DNA of 64,000 nucleotides from Podospora bellae-mahoneyi (taxonomy: Eukaryota; Ascomycota; Sordariomycetes; Sordariales; Podosporaceae): NCBI RefSeq assembly GCF_035222275.1, contig NC_085886.1:1612001-1676000 (forward strand), in the 5' to 3' direction. Made by a program: the position numbers and the translations under genes. Shown piece by piece: positions 32,391 through 44,580 of the stretch. Under the pieces are notes generated by a model. It had not been told where the DNA came from. It did not search any database and saw only the letters and a list, made by a program, of their open reading frames with translations. Every line of letters starts with the position of its first letter. Positions within the stretch are counted from its first letter, which is position 1.

Positions 32391-35300
32391 ATGAACGAAC
32401 CAACGATACCGCCCCAGGCGGCGTTCAGCTACAAGCACGCCTCAGCACCACCGCCAGTCACCGTGACAGCTCCCTCCACGACCACAGGAGGGTCCTCCTC
32501 CTCCCAAGCACCACCGTCAGAAAAGCAGCAACAGCCCAAGCCAACGACGGCATCTGTCCCCCGAGCCTCAGGCCCAGCCATCCCCGTGATCCTCAACGAA
32601 GCCGCCCTCGACTCTCCCACCTTCCGCTCGACAGCCATCCACTTTGGCGACCAGCTCGACGGCATCGAACGCTGGCTCGACAGCTACACCCGCAGCACGA
32701 CCAAAGTCGTCCACGACTTTTTGGCTCTCGAGGACACGATCAACGTCTACCTCTCCAAAATGACACCCCCCACCATGGCGACGGGGCCTGACTCCCCCGT
32801 CCTCGATGCGGATTACACACTCCCCGCCCTGCGGAGGGCGGGCGACGGGGCGAGGGAGTGGTGGGGCGGGATACTCTCCGCCGTGAGAAGGCTCGAGCCA
32901 GCGAGCGTGGACCCGATCAGGAACTTTATCAACAATGACATGAGGGTGCTGCGGGAGCAGAGGAGGAACCTGGAGGCGGCGCAAAAGGTGTTTGACATGA
33001 CGCTGGCGAGGTATGTGGGGCAGAGCAAGACGAAGGAGCCGAGCGCGCTGAGGGAGGACGCGTTTGCTGTCTTTGAGACGAGGAAGGGGTATTTGAAGGC
33101 GAGCATGGACTTTTGCCAGATGGCGCCGCAGGTGAGGGCGGGGTTGGACAAGCTGCTTGTGAGGGTTTGTGCGGACTTGTGGAGGGAGATGAGGAAGGGG
33201 AATAACGGTTCTGCTTCTGCGCTTCAGGCTGGGTGGGGGGAGGAGCTGGAGCGGATCAGGGGGTGGGCGAGGGAGATGGAGGCGAGCGAGGGGGTTTTTA
33301 AACGGGAGTTGGGGATGGCGAGGAGGGATGTTGGGGAGAGCACGTTAGCGATGGCGAAGCCGAGTAGGGAGTTGGAGGATTATAGTGTTAGTACGGTGCC
33401 GTATTTGGGGAGCAAGGGGCCGTTGAGCATTCAGAGGAAGGATCAGGTGGCAGTTGTTTCGGAGAAGCAGGGGTGGTTGTTTTTGAGGACGTTGACGGGG
33501 AAGCCGGTGAGGCCGAATTGGATACGGAGGTGGTATTATTGTCGGGATGGGATCTTTGGGTGGTTGATCCAGGCACCTCAGGGGGTGCTGCAGGGTGATG
33601 AGATTGGCGTGTTGCTTTGCAGTGCGAGACCCGCTGTCCAGGAGGAGCGGAGGTTTTGCTTTGAGATCAAGACCAAGACGCAGACCATTCTGCTGCAAGC
33701 GGAGACGCAGACGCAGCTGGTGGAGTGGCTTGAGGTGTTTGAGGTGGCCAAGAAGAAGGCGATCGAGGCCAGCATGGGACGGGATCCTAATACGCTTGTT
33801 GGGGGCATCGATCCTGCTTTCGTCATCACGCCGCCCTCGATACCAGAGTTCTCTGCCCGAGCGGTTGAGAATCTTGACGAGGCTGACAGCTCTGAGAAGC
33901 AACGCAACCTGCCTGTGCCTGGTCCTGATCCGAATGCCGCGGCACGTTCCAGCTTCGACGTGGCGATCGCTCCGCCGCGCCGGTCCATCACTACTCATCT
34001 TGGAAGGGAGGAGGGAGAGACTGGAAGGGAGCACGCGGCGCGTATCATGCAGAAGCTTGATCTTCACCGCAAGGCAACATTTGCTAGCTCGATGGATACA
34101 ATGTCTGCTTCTGGGACCACCGGCGCGAGCTTGATGACCAGCATGGCTTCTACACCTCAGGGAGGGCAGACACCGACTCTTCGTCTGCCAACTCTGTTGC
34201 TCGATCACCAGCCAGGCAGCTTGGCACCCGCGACTCTGGCCAAGCCTCCTATATCGACGAGCCTAAGCAAGTCAGCCATTCTGGCAAGCGCCAACAATGC
34301 TGCTATCCGGCCCATGTCGAGCGGCGTTTTGGCCAACTACTGGGGAAGCAGTCCTTACACAGCCATCTATTGCCCTGCCGTTGGGGCACCCCCTACTCCT
34401 AAGCCCTACGCTAACGACCCCTTTGTTGCGTCCATGGTGCCGCGAACACCCACCTTTGAGAAACCTCAGCCTCCTCCTGGTGGACATAGGAAAACACAGA
34501 GCGTGGGCACGACCCTCACGGAGCCCAAGGTGACCGAAAAGGCACGGGGCGATGCCCTTCCTGCCAACTATCCGCCCGAACTCAGAGCGCAATATGCGCA
34601 GTTCCGCCTTGTCTTTCCCACAGCGCCGCCTGAGGAGAAACCGGTGCTTGTCTTCAATGCTGCGTGGTCGAGCTCGCCGGTCGAAGGAAAAGAGGATCAA
34701 GGGCTGGCTGGCAATGGTCGTATTTTTGTTACATCTGACAGGATGTACTTTTATGGTCACCAGCTGGGCTTGGTGGTGGCTTACACCATCAGTCTGGATA
34801 GCATCACCGAGGTCACCTCGGCTCCGGGAAGGGACTGCGACTTTATTTTTTTGCATCTGAACCAGGACATGCAGGACACGACGTACTCTCGGATCGCGAT
34901 CAAGGTGTTCCTTGAGGACTTTTTGCTGCTGCAGTCTAGGCTTAACCTCTTGATTGATGATTTGCAGGCGGCGGAACCGATGGATTTGAGTGAGATTATT
35001 ACCACGCTGCTCAACATGGAGAGGAACCAGGACGATAATGTCCGGAGTCCGAGCGTGGAGAGCTGGGAGGAGATTAGTTCTAATACTCCGGTTGACGACG
35101 GGACGCCGTTTGGGAGGCCGGTGTCGAGACGGGTGGGGGATCTGAGCGGGAGGTTCATTCAGTATTCGCGCCAGGGGGGGTCGAAGAAGCAGGTGCAGAA
35201 GTTTCAGCTGCCGGCTCATGCGGTGATGTACGAGCCGGAGGACATGGGGGCCGCGGTGGCGGAGAGGCACTTTGAGATAAGCGCCAAGGCGTGCTTCCAT

Positions 35301-36733
35301 GTGCTCTTTGGAGACAAGTCGTTTATCTTTCCGAAGCTGTATTTTGAGCGGAGGGCAAAGGAGATTGCGCAGGGGCCGTGGGAGCTGAGCGATCACGGGG
35401 GCAAGATGAAGAGGGTGTTTAGGTTCAAGGTTGACTATGTGGACATGCTGGGGAGGAGGAAGCCGGGGGAGGTGACGGACGTGCAGACGATTGACATATT
35501 CAACGATCACATCACGTATGTGGTGTCGCATGTGAGGACGCCGTGGCACTTGCCGCACTCGGGGGCTTTCAGGCTTGTGACGAAGGTGGTGATTACGCAT
35601 GTGGCCAAGAGCAAGTGCAAGCTGGCGGTTTATACACGGACGAGCTGGGAGAAGGGGCAGCAGGCGTTTGCGAGGAGTATGGTGGAACGGCAGGCGCTGG
35701 ATGATGCGAGGAGGGATGGGGAGGAGTTGGCCGAGGTGGCGACGGACCAAGTTAGGAAGTTGGGGATTCACAGCAGGACGAAGAGGGCGATTCAGGTGTA
35801 TGGAGATGTGGGGAGGAGGGGGGACGTGGTTGTTTTCAGTCCGGATGAGGACCTGAAGGGGGATGGGGTGGGGGTGAGGCCGAGGACGTTGGGGGCCATG
35901 ATGTGGGAGACGGGGAGGAGTTTCATGGAGAGCGCAATTACCAGTGTGATGATGTGGGCTTTTGTGGCGGTGAAGAAGGTGTTTGGGGTTTTGAAGGCGA
36001 ACCGGGTGATATTGGTGATGTTGGTGGTTAGCTTGGGGTATAACTTGGTTAGCTGGGGGCAGGGGACGAGCCGGTGGTGGACCGAGAGGAGGTCGGAGAG
36101 GTTTATGCAAAGGTTGGGGGTGGGACCGAATTTGGTGATGGGGAAGGCGATTTATTTGGCGGATTTGGAGGAGGCGAGTAGAGGGTCGGCGGTGGGGATG
36201 GAGTTAGGAAGGCCGGTGGGGAGCCAGTGGTATGCTTCGCTTCTTTTCTCTGGCAGTTGGATAGAGGATGCTAATTTGAGTGCAACAGTTACGACACCTT
36301 CCAGGCCATCGTCAACTCGACCAACCTCGACGCTCCTTACCAAGACGCCGGGGCAGGCTTCACCTCAGCCACCACACGAGCAGCGGCCCGTCGTCTCCGT
36401 CGCACTCGCCAGCGTCTGGCCGGGCACAGACACGATCTCCTGGTGGCCATGCGTGTGGTCAACGGCATCGAGCTGGAGATGGTGCAGTCGGAGTGGGAGA
36501 ACTGGCTCGAAGACGAGAACCAACGCTGTGAGCGGGTGGCGAGGCTCTTGACGCACAATGCTCCCAAGCAACTCTCTCAGGAAGAAAAGGAGGAGGCTCA
36601 AAAGGTGCTTGGAGGCGGCGATGCCAGGAGGAAGGAGGCCCTCGCAAAGTGGCATGCTGAGTACTGCGGGAGCTGTGAGGCTGATCACAGGGCTCTGATG
36701 GCGAGTAGTCAGAGGGCTTCGTTGGTCAGGTGA
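32391..36733 (+). CDS. SIP3: SIP3/Lam-type BAR-PH-GRAM-VASt membrane-contact protein
   Basis: Two exons: 32391-36229 and 36289-36733, about 1427 aa. Domains in order: a P/Q/S-rich start; a BAR-like helical region at about residues 85-335; a PH domain at about 347-457 (KQGWLFLRTLTGKPVRPNWI, then RRWYYCRDGIFGWLI); a linker rich in Ser and Thr; a GRAM-like domain at about 725-860; a VASt (StART-like) domain at about 935-1115 (FEISAKACFHVLFGDKSFIF); a hydrophobic segment at about 1180-1223; and a helical C-terminal region supplied by exon 2. This is the architecture of yeast Sip3 and Lam1/Ysp1, sterol-transfer proteins of ER-plasma membrane contacts. Splicing at 36229/36289 (GTATGC, branch GCTAAT, AACAG) joins GSQ-C-YDTFQAIV; an earlier acceptor near 36256 is possible but less well placed after a branch site. 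Confidence 0.9.
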
Positions 36734-37705
36734 GGGGGTGGGATATATACATATTGATGGCAGCTAGTCTGTGGTGCAAATAGGGGCTTTTTTCATTGGG
36801 GGAGCAAAGGCTGGGACGGTTCATCCATTCATTCTGGGGCCCGCATTACAGGGGTTAGCAAGCATTGCTCTGGGGAGGCACAGTAGCAGGTAGCATATTT
36901 AGTAGAGCATTTATCTTGTTTAATGACAGAAATTCCATCTACAACTGGCTTCAGTTCTTTGCACGAGGCAAATGGGCAGACATGTCTGCGTACTTCAGGT
37001 TTGATATAGGTATATGAGAGCTTTATTATTGGTGTCGCCCCCTGAGGATCGCCCGGCAGTGCTTACGGGTTGTGTGGAGAACAAGAGGCAACGTCATCGC
37101 CAAGATGCATGAAGTTCTGGAGTTTGACGGTCAAGGGACGCGTAAGAGCGTGACTCGGTGGTTGAAGTGTTATTTTGGGTGTTGGCTTAGGCACCTAGGT
37201 ATTGAATGCATTCGGTTCTTCAGCATCTTGGAGAAATAACTAGACAGCAGAGTGAAGAATGCCTGTGTCAAGCGATTCTCCGGCCCGCTGCTGGTCAGCC
37301 TGCTGGCCTGGGCCGGCTCAACCCGCAGAATCAGGAGGGCAGGTTAGATGGCCTACTGCAGCAACGGCTCCTTTGAACAAGAAAGTTTGAGCTGGTTGAT
37401 TAACGCAGTGACTTGTCTCCTTCCTAAAAATACAGGCTGCCATCAACTACCAAAAACAAGCCAGTGGCTGTGTGGGTTTTTGTCTCGTTCAATAATGCCG
37501 AGGATGATAAGTGGTGGTTTGTTTGAGTCTCGCAATTGATCCTCACCCCAAGAAGTTGATCATTTGTTGCCGAGCAGAGGCGAACGTGGGAAGGGGACTG
37601 GAATTTATGACGTTCTTCATCCCTTCTTTTTCATCTTCTTAAGCCGATGTCTTCTTTTTACCCTTTTATTTTGACATCTTCTCTCAAACCAAAAAGTAAA
37701 AAATC
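36734..37705. other. Intergenic, no gene seen
   Basis: A 972-base spacer between two plus-strand genes. It becomes T/C-rich just before the ATG at 37706. Nothing else was supported. Confidence 0.6.
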
Positions 37706-38827
37706 ATGGTCCGATTATCACCACTACCTCTCGCAGCCCTCCTGCTGCCATCCCTCATCGCCGCCCAATCAACCATCCTCTCCTCACCACCACCACCACC
37801 AGCTTCAGAAACAGCCTGCAACAACTCCCCCGACCTCTGCTCCCGCTCCTACTCCAACATAACCCACATCGGCGCCCACAACTCGGCCTTCCTCCGCGAC
37901 GCCTCCACCGGCAACTCCATCGCCGGCAACCAATACTACAACGCCACCCTCGCCCTCTCCTCCGGCCTCCGCCTCTTACAGGCTCAAGTCCACCTCCACG
38001 ACAACACCCTCAAGCTCTGCCACACCCTCTGCGACCTCCTCGACGCCGGCCCCCTCGAGACCTTCCTCTCCTCCATGGCCAGCTGGCTCTTCCTCAACCC
38101 AAATGAAGTCATCACCCTTCTCCTCGTAAACTCCGACTCCCAACCCATCACCTCCTTCGCCTCCCTCTTCGAATCCTCCTCCCTCTCCCAATACGGCTTC
38201 ATCCCCACCAACACCACCACCATTTGGCCCACCCTATCAGAAATGATATCCCTCAACCACCGCCTAGTAACCTTCATAACCAACATCACCCCCTCCCCTT
38301 CGTCTCCTTACCTCCTCCCTGAATTCTCATACATCTTCGAAACCCCCTTCAACAACACCTCCCCCTCCTCCTTCACTTGCACCCTCGACCGCCCCCTTTC
38401 CGCCGGCGCCGCCTCCGCCGCTCTATCCTCCGGCCTGCTACCCCTGCTGAATCACTTCCTCTACGTCGACCTCTCCTCCGGGATCCAGATCCCAAACGTC
38501 GACTTCATCGACTCGACCAACTCCCCTGATCTTGTCACCACCGGTTCCTTAGGCAGACACGCAGAGCTTTGCTCCGGACAGGACCAGTGGGGCACAAAAC
38601 CGGTGTTTGTCCTTGTAGACTTTTTCAACCGTGGACCTGCGATAGAGACGGGCGACAGGCTCAACGGGATACAAGGGAAGACAGCTGGGAGGACAACCTT
38701 ACCCGTGGAGGGGAGCGGTGGTGCAGCTGCTGGTGCTGCGACTGGGGATGCAGCCGGGGCGAGGGGGAATCTCAAGGCTTTTGGGGCGCTGGTGGGCTTT
38801 TTGGGGGTGGCCTTGGTTGTTCTCTGA
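37706..38827 (+). CDS. Secreted, probably GPI-anchored PLC-like phosphodiesterase
   Basis: Single-exon gene, 373 aa. Residues 1-20 (MVRLSPLPLAALLLPSLIAA) are a signal peptide. The motif SNITHIGAHNSAF near residues 51-63, followed by LRLLQAQVHLHDNTLKLCH and WLFLNPNEVITLLLVN, marks the PLC-like phosphodiesterase TIM-barrel superfamily (PI-PLC X-like) found widely in fungi. The first catalytic His of the IGAHNS motif is present. Family members often lack the full PI-PLC catalytic set, so enzymatic activity is unproven. The C-terminus (small residues, then ALVGFLGVALVVL) fits a GPI anchor signal. Six or more N-glycosylation sequons are visible. Codons are extremely C-ending, unlike the G-ending gene upstream. 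Likely location: outer plasma membrane or cell wall. Confidence 0.88.
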   Translation: MVRLSPLPLAALLLPSLIAAQSTILSSPPPPPASETACNNSPDLCSRSYSNITHIGAHNSAFLRDASTGNSIAGNQYYNATLALSSGLRLLQAQVHLHDNTLKLCHTLCDLLDAGPLETFLSSMASWLFLNPNEVITLLLVNSDSQPITSFASLFESSSLSQYGFIPTNTTTIWPTLSEMISLNHRLVTFITNITPSPSSPYLLPEFSYIFETPFNNTSPSSFTCTLDRPLSAGAASAALSSGLLPLLNHFLYVDLSSGIQIPNVDFIDSTNSPDLVTTGSLGRHAELCSGQDQWGTKPVFVLVDFFNRGPAIETGDRLNGIQGKTAGRTTLPVEGSGGAAAGAATGDAAGARGNLKAFGALVGFLGVALVVL

Positions 38828-41800
38828 TCCGGTGTGGTTTTTCTGGGTCAAATGATTGGAAACGAACACAGCATGACATAGCATAGCGAGGGCGTTTGGT
38901 TCAAACTCTGAACTTGATATTGGATATTGGATACCTAGTAAAGATAAGACAAGAACAAAAGAATGTTGCAACAGATAAATTGCGAAAGTCCCCCATGGTA
39001 AATAATAACAAGGTTCCGCACTCAAAAAACATTGCATGAGATTCAGTCTAGTCTAATACGCTCTGGGAGAACCAGGCGCATCCTGTGACTCAAGGACAGC
39101 AAAGGGGAGGTTGAGCTGAACGAATCAGGAAGAAGACAACTGTGTTTGTGATTATGGGACGAGTCGGGGAAAGGAGAAGGGAGCAAAAGAGGAGGAAAGG
39201 GAGGTAGGAGAGAAGTTGAGGGCAGCAACACTGGCCCGGGAAGGGCGAGGGCGACGACGACGACGACAACACCCCCCTCAACTGGATACGAACTCCGGAC
39301 AACACTACTCCGTAACAAGCTCGATGAGAGAGAAAAAAGAAAAAAAAAGTCCAGATAACAGCTTTAGAGTTTTGCAAGAGAGGAGAGTGCTGCCGTCATA
39401 TCTGTCGTCGTCGGCGTTGCCGTGGGGAAGTTTGCTCGTGATGGAATGGTTCAAAGGGATGATCAAAGTGGAAATGGGAAAAAATTGACCAGGCAGAGGC
39501 TGAGAAAACTTTCTGTACTGTGGAGTCGCATGCACAGACCATACCATAGCCTGGTAGTGGGGCACCAATCTCTACAACGGATTGCCCTGCTGGAAGCTCA
39601 CTGTAGCTTCGCTGTAGCTTCGCTGCAAGTGTGAAGCTGCTTGTACTTGCTGATAGTCCAAGCTGTTGTGTTGTGGGGAAGTGAGGGTTGGGGCCATACC
39701 CTCCTCCTTATGATGAGGTGCTGCTTGTCAAGAAGTTTGGATTTCCTGGGTTATTTAAAAAAGGGGTGTTATCACCTCTGGTGTGTCTCATGAGTGTGCA
39801 GTTGTTGCAAGCTGACCACAAAACTGTTGAGAAAGTGATGGCACGAAATGACTCTCGGACCAACGAGTCAATGTTCCTTCTTCTTTTGTTGAGAAACAGT
39901 TGACGCATAGAGACTCATGGTGTTGCGAGCATTGTGAGGTGGAAAGAGCATACGTACCTAGGCATTATCGTACTTTCCAACTGTGGGGTGCTGGGAAGGA
40001 GCTGTCTCTGGGTATGAACCTTCTTTTGCTAGGAAGGGGAGCTTCTATTTAGAAAGGGCATCCAGGGGGGAGCTCATCCGCCAATGGTCCACGTTTTGGG
40101 CCAGGAGCTCTTCCTCTGAGGAGCTCCCGTCGGTTGCACCTACCTACTTCGGAAATATTCCACAGGAAAGCAACCATCTTTGGAAGCGCCTTTTGGAAGC
40201 CGCAAAGTGAGAAAGCTGCTGTTGATGTGGCCGTGTTCTTTGGGGAGAAACCTCTTGTATGTAATTGCTACGGTGGAAGCCCAACTTCTGGAAGCTGAGA
40301 GCACGAGGTCCAATTACGTAGCTCCAGGGTAATTTCTATGACGGTGGATGGAGGAGTACTGCGATTGCTGGGTGTGGACGGCGTGAAGATGGTGAAATTG
40401 GGTGATCCGGGGAAGGGTCCTGTGAGACCGTAGTGTTGCCCGTTCTTCACCTTGGTGTCGACGAGAGACTGACAAGAGCGGTGCTGATTCACGGAGAGAG
40501 CTCCGGGTGGCCTGCTCGCTCATGTTGCCACACCTGGCGTTCCGGAAGCCACATGATGGCGGTGCCGAAATCATATTCAAGCGCAACGGCACTCCCACAA
40601 AGTTCGGAACCACGTGGGAACCTAAGAGTTGAACTGTCATGTAGTCTGTCAATACCTGGTCATAACCAAATACGAGTCAGCGCGACAGAAGCTTGGTTTG
40701 GTAGCGTCCACCGGTCGGTTGACACAATGGATCATGGGGCTTTTCATCGAGATCTGAGTGTGGAGTGGTGACCACTGGAAAATCGGCCATCGATAATGTC
40801 TGGGGAAGGGAAGCCGTTGGCAGATACATTCTTTATTTTAATTATGCTTAACTCCCAGCTTTGTGGAGCAGTATCGTGACGTGTTTGGAATTCTTTAGCT
40901 TGCGAAATCGGTGAAGCCTGAGCTTTGCGGAGACCTTTCGAAAGATTTCCTTTCTAAAGCTGAGTTTGATGTTTGGATAGGATGTCGTCCCCTTGGTTTG
41001 GGTTGATGGTTTTCAAATTGATAACTACAAGAAAAGTTCTCAGTTGCTATTAGACACAAGGGCCTTGCTCTACCCTTTTCTTTGTAGACAACCTCGTGTA
41101 GTTGGATGTTTACTTACAGCTCTAGCGATATGTACCAATGCTTCTTAAGAACGTCCTTGCTCAGCTAGATGTTCAACATCATTCAATCTATGCTTCAACC
41201 GCTCAGGTTGTACAAAAATACCCTGACATGCCCCGGTGTCACACTCGCAACCAATGGCAAGCACCGCCCGCTGAACTGCGTTGGTGCATGTATTGTTACT
41301 GAGCCGCAAGATTACTTTGGAAGCGAAAGAGAATGGAGCATGACGGCAGCTCAGGATGAGGGGGCCGATTGAAGTTCTGGCAATAGCAGAGGGTTCTATA
41401 AACTCTTTCCCAGCCACCGGCATCTGGCCGACTCAGCAGCAAACCCGAGAGCTTGGATCGGGGTGCACACGGCATGCGAGAAAGGCCTGTTGCCTTTTCC
41501 TAGATCTCCGGTCTGCCATGTCAGTCAGCACATACGGCAGACAGGGACGTGGATTCGATCGATCGGCAGGGCTGAAACCGTCTGGCAGCTACTCGTACAG
41601 AAACCGGGGGGAGCTCTGGGGGTGATTTCTTTCATGTGTTCTCTGTCGACCGAAAATGTCATGCTGGTTTGCTGTGTTGGTCAGATATTTGTGTCGTTGA
41701 CTCGGGCACCCTCTCGAAACGGCAATGCATCGCGATGGGATACGCTTTCGAAGGTCGTCGGCGTGGCCGTGAATCAAGGTTTGTATGCTGGACGCTAGCC

Positions 41801-43975
41801 TCGCATCCGGACTCGGTGACGGCGACTCGTAGGTCCCATGTAATGGCTTGGGCTTTAAGCTCTCGGTCCTTCACCGAAAGGTCTGGCGAGTGCATCCGTC
41901 GAAGTCGAGCCGGTCACGTCAAGGCAGATAGATGGCAGACGGTGTAATACCGACCCCTTCTTACAGAGAGTGGTATCCCACCCTTCTTTGGCGTGGCCCT
42001 GTCGAAGCTCAAGTACTGCAGACCCCCTGCATCCCCTGCATGCCGTCCCCTTTGGGCTAGACGTGTGATAGGTCAGAGATAGATTGAGCCCTTTGGGGAG
42101 GTGTTGAAGCTGGAGCATGTGTGGTCTTCCAGAACACAGCGGCAGGCAGCATTCATTGGCGAAAGGGTGTGAGGGCTGCGGCGCGGCTAAAAACAAGCAG
42201 GATGAACATGATTATGGAGGCACCAAGTATTCCACTCGAGATCGCGATGCAGGGGGGTGCTTCAAGTGAGCATTGAAGAAAGAAACAAGTCATCAGGAAG
42301 ACCTAGAGCAAAGACTGAGAAGAGAAAATATCCCCCTTCCCCCCAAAAAAATACTCATCAACTCGCGCAAGTATAAAACCAGCCAGGGCATCGAAGGGCT
42401 TGGCCTATTCGAGAAGGTAGAGAGGTTAGTGCGCCTCAGACTTGCATTTAAGAACCCACGCTTTGGACACCCCGCGGCTACTCGTCTCAATGCCACCAAG
42501 GACAGCCCGTCCCTTTTCGATCGAGACCGACGCCGGGCACGGATTGTGGTCGAGTTGGGAAGGTAGAGCATTCTGCATTGAAATTGTATCGATATTGAAC
42601 AATGGCGAGAATGGGCATCAGTTATGATGTACAACCGCTATCATGGCTGTTTGGTGATGCTGACGTGCTCTCCGAGTCCTTCTCCATAATCCGGGGACTA
42701 TATGATGCGATACCATGACGATCACTCCGTGTTGGTTTGATCGTTCTTGCACCTAGCTTCAAGGCGCGGGGTGGCAGTGGTGCGCATCGGTGGCCCAGAA
42801 TGCTCATATGACCCAAGAGGACGGGTCTTCCCGAGTAATAATGGGTAGTGATGACGGGATGGATGTCTTTGTTGAGACACAAGAAGCACAAGAAACACGA
42901 GAAGATACCAAAAAGAGACACAAAGACAAAGAAGGGCCCGTGATGATGATTAATACAGTAATGGCAGGCTTATCGGCCTTAGCGTGTTCTACAGCCCTTC
43001 TCGAAGGCAGCCAGAAGCTTGGATGGTTTGTCGAGAGCCAACCCGCCCCCCGGCTATCCCTGAGATTGCACCTTTCCCGCCTTTGCAGCTGCGCTTCCGT
43101 GCGCTTCATCTGGGCGGGCGCTGTGAATGGCTGAACCGGGGTGCCGACCGCGAGGAGGGGGCGCTTCTCCACACCTTCTAGTAACCCTGCTCGAAAAACC
43201 CCCCCCTTCCATTTCCAGGTTACTCATTCCACCATCTTTCCTCCACTGCCCGCTAAAACACCTGGTCTCGCGCCAGTTGCCAGACGCCAGACGCCGGCGT
43301 TCCCCAACTCAATCAAGTCACCTTCTGGAATAAAACCACGGTCTGTGAAATCCGGTACCTACTGATCGTGGCTCCCATCGTAGTGTCCGGTCCGCCTTCT
43401 CCATGGTTTCCTTCTGATCTTGCCCCAGTCGTGGTGCTCCCCGGGGGTGGACGAACGAGAGGGACTGCCATACCTTATCCGTATATTATTTCACGGGCAC
43501 CTACCCCTGTTCCATTCATCTTTTGTTCCCTCACCTACAGCGTCCCCGAAATCCTTCAGAGACACACACAGCTTGCAATCGCGCCCCATAGGCACCGCGC
43601 ACCATCTGTGGTTTGTGAACAGGTGCCGTGCGTTGCGTTGCCTCGAGCCGAAAGACTCGAGCCTTCTTTCTTGCTTCGTTTCTGTCTCCCTCTCTTCTCC
43701 CGTCTACTACCTACCACCACCCTCGCTCACCACACACACACATACACACGCACGAACCCGCCCAACACAGCACACAGCGCACGCCCATCCCACCCGCAAC
43801 GGGCGCACACAGTGGACGACAAAGACACACAAGACACCCGTCCAGGTATGACCGAGTATTGTTCGCTCCATCCCTTCCATTGTTTCCTTTGCTCTTCCTG
43901 GTCGACTCTTCCCAATCCCGTTGCTTCCCCCCCTCCTGTCCCCACCCGCCTGCTCCTAGCTCGAACCCACACAAG

Positions 43976-44016
<41 letters not shown>

Positions 44017-44580
44017 CGTCTTGATCCACGCGCGACCCCAGGCCGTTCTCCGGCCCTCAGTCGCTCGCTCGAATTGATGACCCCAACCTGGCAGCTCTTT
44101 TCTTCTGTTGGTCCCCGCCCGCAGTCCCTCCACCACCATCCTATCGCACAGCTCTCTGTACCGAGCCTCGTCTTATCTAATTGAACTTGTCGCGCGGCAT
44201 GTCTAACTTGCAGCAGTCCGTTGAACACCCCCCTCACCCTACGGCGGATTCATTCTGAGCTGGATTGGAAACCGAATTGGATTTCACGACGCCTGTCGAC
44301 ATCGAACCTCCGGTCACTAGACCCTGGCGATCACCCTCTTGGTAGCAGCAGCATCCAGGACCCGACACTATTCTACGACGTATGCGTGACTGGTCCTCGT
44401 CAGTTCTTGGATCGCATCTCTGCGCCCTTTCGCCGTCCTAGTCGCGGCCAGGCCTGGTGAATCCGATCAAGTCTGCGGGTACAGAAATCGTGAACAAGAC
44501 CTCTGTTTTGTTGTCGCCAACCCAATCTCCCGTGGTGGAAAGGTTCAGCCACGTCTGGCTGGAAAGGGCTTCAAGGGAGC
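38828..44580. other. 5.7 kb stretch without a recognisable gene
   Basis: From the PLC-like stop to the phosphodiesterase start. 38828-39400 is 3' flank with purine-rich runs. 39590-39640 holds a short direct repeat (CTGTAGCTTCG twice). 40104-40127 has a small inverted repeat (GGAGCTC/GAGCTCC). 39700-43300 has only frames below about 115 codons with no domain or splice continuity, is not notably AT-rich, and has no terminal repeats or transposase-like frame. From about 43350 the sequence is pyrimidine- and CA-rich and is probably the promoter and long leader of the phosphodiesterase gene. Untranslated RNA genes cannot be excluded by eye. Confidence 0.5.
43980..44015. repeat. (CA)18 microsatellite
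   Basis: Perfect CA dinucleotide run in the upstream region of the phosphodiesterase gene, about 570 bases before its start. A shorter, interrupted CA stretch occurs at about 43729-43752. Confidence 0.95.

Noticed and set aside
34272-36110. 612-codon minus-strand frame opposite the SIP3-type gene
   Set aside because: Its Pro/His/Leu/Arg-rich product is the expected antisense reading of G-ending codons; the sense frame carries PH, GRAM and VASt domains.
42273-42566. 97-codon Lys/Arg-rich plus-strand frame in the gene-poor stretch
   Set aside because: Single short frame, no family resemblance, no promoter or splice support; chance frame is the simpler explanation.
38828-43350. Possible transposon remnant
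   Set aside because: No terminal repeats, target duplication, transposase- or polymerase-like frame, or AT-rich RIP pattern was visible by eye; a genome self-comparison would be decisive.
43729-44015. Regular CA repeats considered as a CRISPR-like array
   Set aside because: They are simple dinucleotide repeats with no spacer/repeat alternation, in a eukaryotic genome.
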